This document shows positions 57,001-61,481 of a DNA stretch of 61,481 nucleotides, in pieces. The notes beneath the pieces are model-generated. The model worked only from the letters and a program-made list of their open reading frames with translations. It was not told where the DNA came from and searched no databases. Source of the stretch: Zarea fungicola (taxonomy: Eukaryota; Ascomycota; Sordariomycetes; Hypocreales; Cordycipitaceae); assembly GCA_900169235.1 (NCBI GenBank), contig FWCC01000383.1, forward strand, positions 1-61,481, read 5' to 3'. Each line of letters opens with the position of its first letter. The first letter of the stretch is position 1. The position numbers and the translations under genes are program-made.

Positions 57001-57815
57001 ACTAGCTGAGAACGACAAGGCTCGGGGCTGTGTGGAGATGTGGCCCGCTAGTTAGAGGTGGCCATCCAGCTGGACGAAAAGGGCGGGCTTCTAGTTACGT
57101 TACTAGTGACTTGGCAGAGAGGGAGTGGCACTATCGACAGCTGCACGGTCACAGATCGTCCTTGTCGGGCGGTGGCAGCACCGCCTGCTTGAAACGCAAC
57201 GGGGACAAGTACGAGATTACGCAAAAGGACGAACGATGATGCCAAGATCTCCATCACGGATCCCAAGGCACAGATCGAGGGGTGCATGGCCAAGATTACG
57301 ACTGCAGCTCGCCATGCTGTCCAACTAACACTACCTTGAGAATAGGGGTGCAGCCGGTAACTGACAGCCGGGACGACGGAATGGGTCTGTGACGGCGTTG
57401 TCGATGCCAGTGCTGTAACTCCAGTCGATCCTGGACAACATGAAGGATATTAAAAGATTGGGTAGAAGTTTATTGACAAGGATAAGAAGAGCCTCATCTT
57501 CAAGATCCTCAACATCGTCTTGGCCGTGGCTTCCCCTGTTGGCGAAGTCATTCGCTTGGCAGTCGGTGTCGGGGCACAGATTTCGCGAATATTGCTCTTC
57601 TTGTTGGTGGATAGTGCCAATGTTAGCCCCCTCTGCCATTATGGGTCTGCCAGCGGGTGTAGCCGGGATGTTGTGGCTGCGGCAAGATTTTAGCCCAAGG
57701 CACAACCATCCGCAAGGCCATGGCGTTGGAGAAGCTAGCTAAGATTCCCTTAGCATGTCGTGATCAGAATACTCTGCTGCAAAAGAGACTATGCGGAGAT
57801 GTAAACAAGTAGATG
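57001..57815 (+). pseudogene. C-terminal remains of a large subgroup C (killer-toxin-like) chitinase
   Basis: Fragments in different frames of the plus strand resemble the long C-terminal region of these chitinases. They are TACLKRNGDKYEITQKDER (about 57180), DAKISITDPKAQIEGCMAKI (about 57239), KFIDKDKKSLIFKILNIVL (about 57464) going on to SPVGEVIRLAVGVGAQISR, and KILAQGTTIRKAMALEKLAK (about 57688) ending in TLLQKRLCGDVNK and a stop. At least two frameshifts and several stops separate them. No GH18 domain remains upstream. It is unrelated in this part to the PLC-fused chitinase, so it is a second type of chitinase gene lost from the locus. Confidence 0.7.
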
Positions 57816-58090
57816 CATCGACTATCCAGACTAGTTGGCATAGTACTTGTAGTGTTTTATGTAGACAGGGGGCAGATGTCTGGTTTCAAGCATCCGGCCT
57901 GGGGTAGACCACGATGGTCAGGGACGAGCCTAGCCGAATCGCCAAGCACGCGCATCAATTCCCCTGTTTGGACAAGCAGAGGCACACTATTCCTTTTATA
58001 AAAAAAAATGTACAAGGGCCAGTAAATTCTACTGTCGTGCGAAAGTTTGCAGATTTTCTTTTAAACTAAAGGAAATACAAAGGGCTACAC
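57816..58090. other. Short intergenic
   Basis: No gene was seen. Confidence 0.4.
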
Positions 58091-59280
58091 TCAGAGACGA
58101 AGTTTTGTTTGCATACGCATCAGCGCAATTCTGGCCACTGACAGGTTGTCTATTTGAGCTGTCCAGCCCTTGTCATGAATCACCGGCCCAAGCCGGCTCA
58201 GGATATCCAGCATGCCCTGCAGGCTTGTCCTTAGCAAGGCAGTAAAGATAGCGGTGACCTCCTCCGGTGAGCTTGCCTCGAAGCAATTGCCCACACGAAT
58301 TGTTGTACGGTCGCGCCAGAGGGAAGAGAACGCCTCGCGAGAGTCCGCCTTTCCGATGAGCCGCTGGAAACGCCGCACCAGCTTGCCCACAATCACAAGG
58401 AGCAGCATGACCGACTTGCGTGACGAAAGACAGTCGATGCAGCTGCTGAGGCTTCGAAGCATCTCGATGTTGTGCCGGATCCGCGCCAGACGCCGAAACA
58501 AGGCATTGCCATCCTCGTGTTCGTCGTCGCCGCTGTCGTCGTCCTGCGCGTCACCATCGTTTTTTGCGCCAAGCGCCATGGCAATGATATCGTTACATCG
58601 ACACGACTCGCTCGAGATACGAGGAAGGCCAACGTCTGTCACTTGTAATGTACTTGGGGGAACGACTAGCGACTGTTGTGCAGATGAGGGCGACGGGAGC
58701 GCGAGTATGGAGAAATCGGGCGACGCTTCAAATTGCACGCCGCTCACAGCCAGTGTATTGCTTGATGACAGGAAGACACACGTATTGTCAGTCAAGTTAT
58801 TTTGCGAGTACTCTGCGTCGTGAAAAAAATCCCCGATAAAGTCAAAGCCATCCAATATGGCGGAGAGGTCGCCGCCGGGGGATAGGCTCGAGCTGGGAGA
58901 GGGAAGACCACCTGTGGCTGCATCGGCACATGAACCATGGTCTGTTGGTGACGGCAGAATTGTGGCCGAGGTGCAAACTTCTGGCAAGAATTGCGTCGCG
59001 CGTCTCTTGCTCAAGCCAATACGGGCCGCCGACGGTCTAGAGCGAAATGTGGGTGTGAGAGATGGGTAGTAACAAGTCGCATTGTTATCAGCGGCCATGC
59101 ACCTACGGCACGTTGGCTGTTCCTTGGAGCAGTTGACCTTAGCCCAGCAATATATGTCAGATATGGAAAAAGATTGTGCCTTGCAATTTTGGACATACCT
59201 TTTTCCTGCGGCACTCGAGGCAGGCAGTGGCATTGTGTGGCCTTGAGGGAACTGTGGGAGTATCGTCCCGCGAGTTAAAC
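58091..59280 (-). CDS. AflR-type Zn2Cys6 transcription factor (N-terminal exon unresolved)
   Basis: The zinc cluster is split by a 61-nt intron (59138-59198). Exon 1 gives CHCLECRRKK and exon 2 (59137-58091) continues VNCSKEQPTCRRCMAADNNATC. The pattern is C-x2-C-x6-C-x6-C-x2-C-x8-C, the AflR arrangement. The rest is about 340 residues: a Ser/Pro-rich region, an acidic stretch (DDDSGDDEHEDG), and a helical C-terminus typical of AflR-like proteins. The frame is closed upstream at about 59275 without a clear ATG. A further upstream exon is likely, but no junction I tried keeps the frame. It may regulate the chitinase/LysM locus or a gene cluster beyond the window; there is no direct evidence for either. 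Confidence 0.78.
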
Positions 59281-61160
59281 TGATGAAACATCAAGTTAGT
59301 CGAACTTTTTGGTCCAGCACACAACTCCTACCTGGAAGGTGAACATACTACGGCAGCGCGGCTTCTTAAAAGAACCGCTCCGAATATTAAAACGCACGCG
59401 CCGCTTCTGACTCTACTGCCGCCCTCTTCACCCAACCACAAACTAGAGCATGTTTGTTCGGCCACTCTTTACTATTAGTACAGTGACATGCTGCATGCTC
59501 AACAGTAGCGCGTATGCAGGTACTATGTGTAGTGGGGAAGCTGCACCCCTCCATCGGGCAGACTTTTGTAGCTCTGTATCCTGGTAATACTAGATGCTTT
59601 TCAACCCTGCTAGTGTGCTTGATAAACTTGCCAGTCCTTGCAGGGGTTGTTCGGCCGAGCCAAATAGAATGCGCTCTTGACGACCGAAGGCGCTGTGGCT
59701 TCGCCATGTTACCACATAGGCCCTCAAAGACTGAAGATTTGCATGGGTTGTAGTTCACTACAACTTGTAAAAGTGCATGCCCCTTGTCAGTTCACACCTT
59801 TTGATATCCCCGACAAGCCAATGGTATGCAAGTTCTCGAGGGATGGGCTATGCCCGCTTACAGGGAACAGCCCAACCTTTACAGGCCACGAACCCCCCAC
59901 TGCAAAGGCGAAAACACGAGCGGCTGCATCTCATTTGTTGAAGGGTCCATTTTTTGCGACATTAATGTCACAGTATAGTAGAGTTTTTATGCTTATTATG
60001 CTTAGATGTTCATTTCGGACCGTTCCCCTCCGTTCCGCCCCAATCTGCTGCCATCTTCGCCTCCCTCAGGTGTACTGCGAGATTCTAGGACGCAGCACCT
60101 TACAAGCTAGCGTTGCTATTTCGGCCCACCGAGGGAATTAATACATTCTTGAGCTCCGTACGCATGATGTGGATTTTTGCCTAGCTAGTTCTGGCTCGGG
60201 CATTGAGGAGAACCCGTTCAAGCTGGCTGCTCCGAGTCTGTACCGGGGCTCGCTGAAGATGAAAAATCCTCAACGTAAGAGGACAACTTTCAATAACGAA
60301 CTCGAAATCACGGTCACATAATTGCGGGCGCCGACTATAGTTGGTGTTGCATGACTATCACGAGAAACATAAACCTTCTACCGACAAATAGCTGTAACTA
60401 CTCTGCACCATCTGCACCACGTGGTGCCCACAGCAGGCACTCTTCACATCGGACAGAAGTAGCATGCGACGGTCGCATCGCATCTAGCGGCTACTGTGGA
60501 GGTTCCGTTGCGAAGGGAACTTGTGTCTTCTGCGTGGGGCGTAGATAGACAGTTCACAACCCACTCCTTCCTTTTCTCAGGGAGAGAGTTTGCAACAGAG
60601 AGGAGGTAATTGATTACACAGTGGTAATTTACACCGAGTTAATTTATGTACACGCGCCAGGGTATGATACCACCTTCCAAATTGGTATCCGCCTGCAGAC
60701 GCCCCGCCCAGGCAGATTTTGAATGAGAAATGGGCGGCTCATAGCACTTAAAGTGGCTAGTTTGCTCTATGTGGCATTCGGCCGCTGAGAATAAACATGC
60801 ATGGTCGCCCGCCCAGAGCAGCTTTTGAGAAGACAGCGGCTCATAGCACTTAAATGGGCTAGTCTGCTCTGTGCAGTATTCTGCCCTGGAGAATAAGCAT
60901 GCATGGTCGCAATATATACAGGGACAAATGCATCTTACAAGGCCTCGGCTCCAGCTGGCTTATTAGTTTTGTTGCAGCGCATTCTTAGTGATGCTGCCTG
61001 CTCCATTCGGCGTCGCGATTGATGGCCGATATGGACGGCTTCAACGCTCAACGAGTTTCAGACCCTGAACCTAGCGTGACAGCCCCGTCCAGATGTATCT
61101 GGGCTAATATCTGTGTGTTCGATATTGTCGGTCATGCCCTAGGCATGCCCCGTTGACACT
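59281..61160. other. Non-coding 1.9 kb
   Basis: 5' flank of the regulator, then sequence without a supported gene. It contains a 102-bp tandem duplication. Confidence 0.45.
60734..60918. repeat. 102-bp tandem duplication
   Basis: gcggctcatagcacttaaa starts at 60734 and again at 60836. Both copies end in gcatgcatggtcgc. Roughly 85% identity by eye. Confidence 0.75.
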
Positions 61161-61163
61161 TGG

Positions 61164-61481
61164 TACAGTTACCCACAAAAAGTCTGGGTACACACCGCGT
61201 CGCGACCGCGCCATCGCGAAATCTTCCTCCAACACACTACTTTTTGTAAAATCCATAACTTATGCCAATTACGCCAGAAAAACGTGCTTTTAGCACTAAA
61301 TTATCGGTAAATCGTCAAAGAAACCATAAACTTAGCCCTAAGGCTCGTGCGGCAATTATTACAGCTGTAGAGGCCGGGACACCTAAAACTACTATTACAC
61401 GCAATTTCAACACGTCCCATGGCGTAATCTACAAGATACTTTAAAGTTATAAAGAAACTAGTGTGTCGGGCCGGCGTGCCA
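61164..61481 (+). mobile_element. Tc1/mariner-like element, 5' end, with mutated transposase
   Basis: An open frame from 61262 gives an N-terminal helix-turn-helix of fungal Tc1-type transposases (HKLSPKARAAIITAVEAG, then ITRNFNTSHGVIYKIL). A TAA stop at 61442-61444 follows, after which the homologous-looking frame goes on (SYKETSVSGRRA). The stop could come from a C-to-T change (CAA to TAA), as produced by RIP. The upstream sequence from 61164 (TA, then acagttacccacaaaaag) is a candidate terminal inverted repeat next to a TA target, but the other end is outside the window. Confidence 0.6.

Noticed and set aside
57331..57742. Intact-looking frames of 100-124 residues on both strands
   Set aside because: They cross the chitinase relic in the wrong frames. 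The homologous residues are in a third, broken frame.
59387..59758. 123-residue minus-strand frame with Cys/His residues
   Set aside because: The Cys/His spacing fits no zinc-finger class and there is no other support.

Overview
The window is nuclear DNA of a filamentous ascomycete, most likely a Sordariomycete of the Hypocreales type. The evidence is short GT-AG introns with CTAAC-like branch points, 2EXR, WSC and LysM families, a PNP-NACHT-ankyrin NLR, Zn2Cys6 regulators and a subgroup-C-like chitinase. The order-level placement is inference. No tRNA, rRNA or CRISPR was found.

Layout. 1-2.2 kb: catalase-peroxidase (partial, leaves the window). 3.5-7.7 kb: an SDR, a GNAT acetyltransferase and an alpha/beta hydrolase. 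8.1-11.9 kb: one NLR gene (nucleoside phosphorylase, NACHT, ankyrin repeats). 12.2-13.6 kb: repeat-rich DNA with diverged duplicates and an 18-bp minisatellite. 13.8-22.0 kb: housekeeping block with a RIX7-like AAA ATPase whose first ATPase domain is degenerate, a small secreted Cys-rich protein, cytochrome c, a mitochondrial membrane protein and RRP42.

23.0-39.8 kb is a catabolic gene cluster. It holds a mitochondrial acyl-CoA dehydrogenase, a MaoC/mesaconyl-CoA-type hydratase (frameshifted here), a Zn2Cys6 regulator, a CitE-type lyase, paralogues of 2-oxoglutarate dehydrogenase E1 and E2, a Dal5-like MFS transporter, and a decayed mitochondrial 2-oxoglutarate/dicarboxylate-type carrier. The six promoter regions serving the seven non-carrier genes each contain the same palindrome, CGG-N9-CCG. 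I propose a mitochondrial pathway that decarboxylates a 2-oxo-dicarboxylate to an acyl-CoA, desaturates, hydrates and then cleaves it (for example 4-methyl- or 4-methylene-2-oxoglutarate to acetyl-CoA plus pyruvate). Three members carry lesions, so the cluster may be decaying in this strain, or the assembly has errors.

40.4-45.3 kb: a LysM/WSC secreted protein, a 2EXR protein and a fungal protein of unknown function with an internal duplication. 45.9-57.8 kb is a chitinase/LysM locus. A 1389-residue secreted protein joins a subgroup-C-like chitinase (LysM, CBM18, GH18) to a C-terminal PI-PLC X-like domain. It is flanked by two paralogous single-pass membrane proteins and followed by a five-LysM protein. 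Two chitinase relics lie at the edges: a collapsed second copy of the fusion gene and its promoter near 46 kb, and a frameshifted C-terminal region of a different large chitinase at 57.0-57.8 kb. 58.1-59.3 kb: an AflR-type zinc-cluster regulator. 59.3-61.5 kb: mostly non-coding, with a 102-bp tandem duplication and the start of a mutated Tc1/mariner-like element at the window edge.
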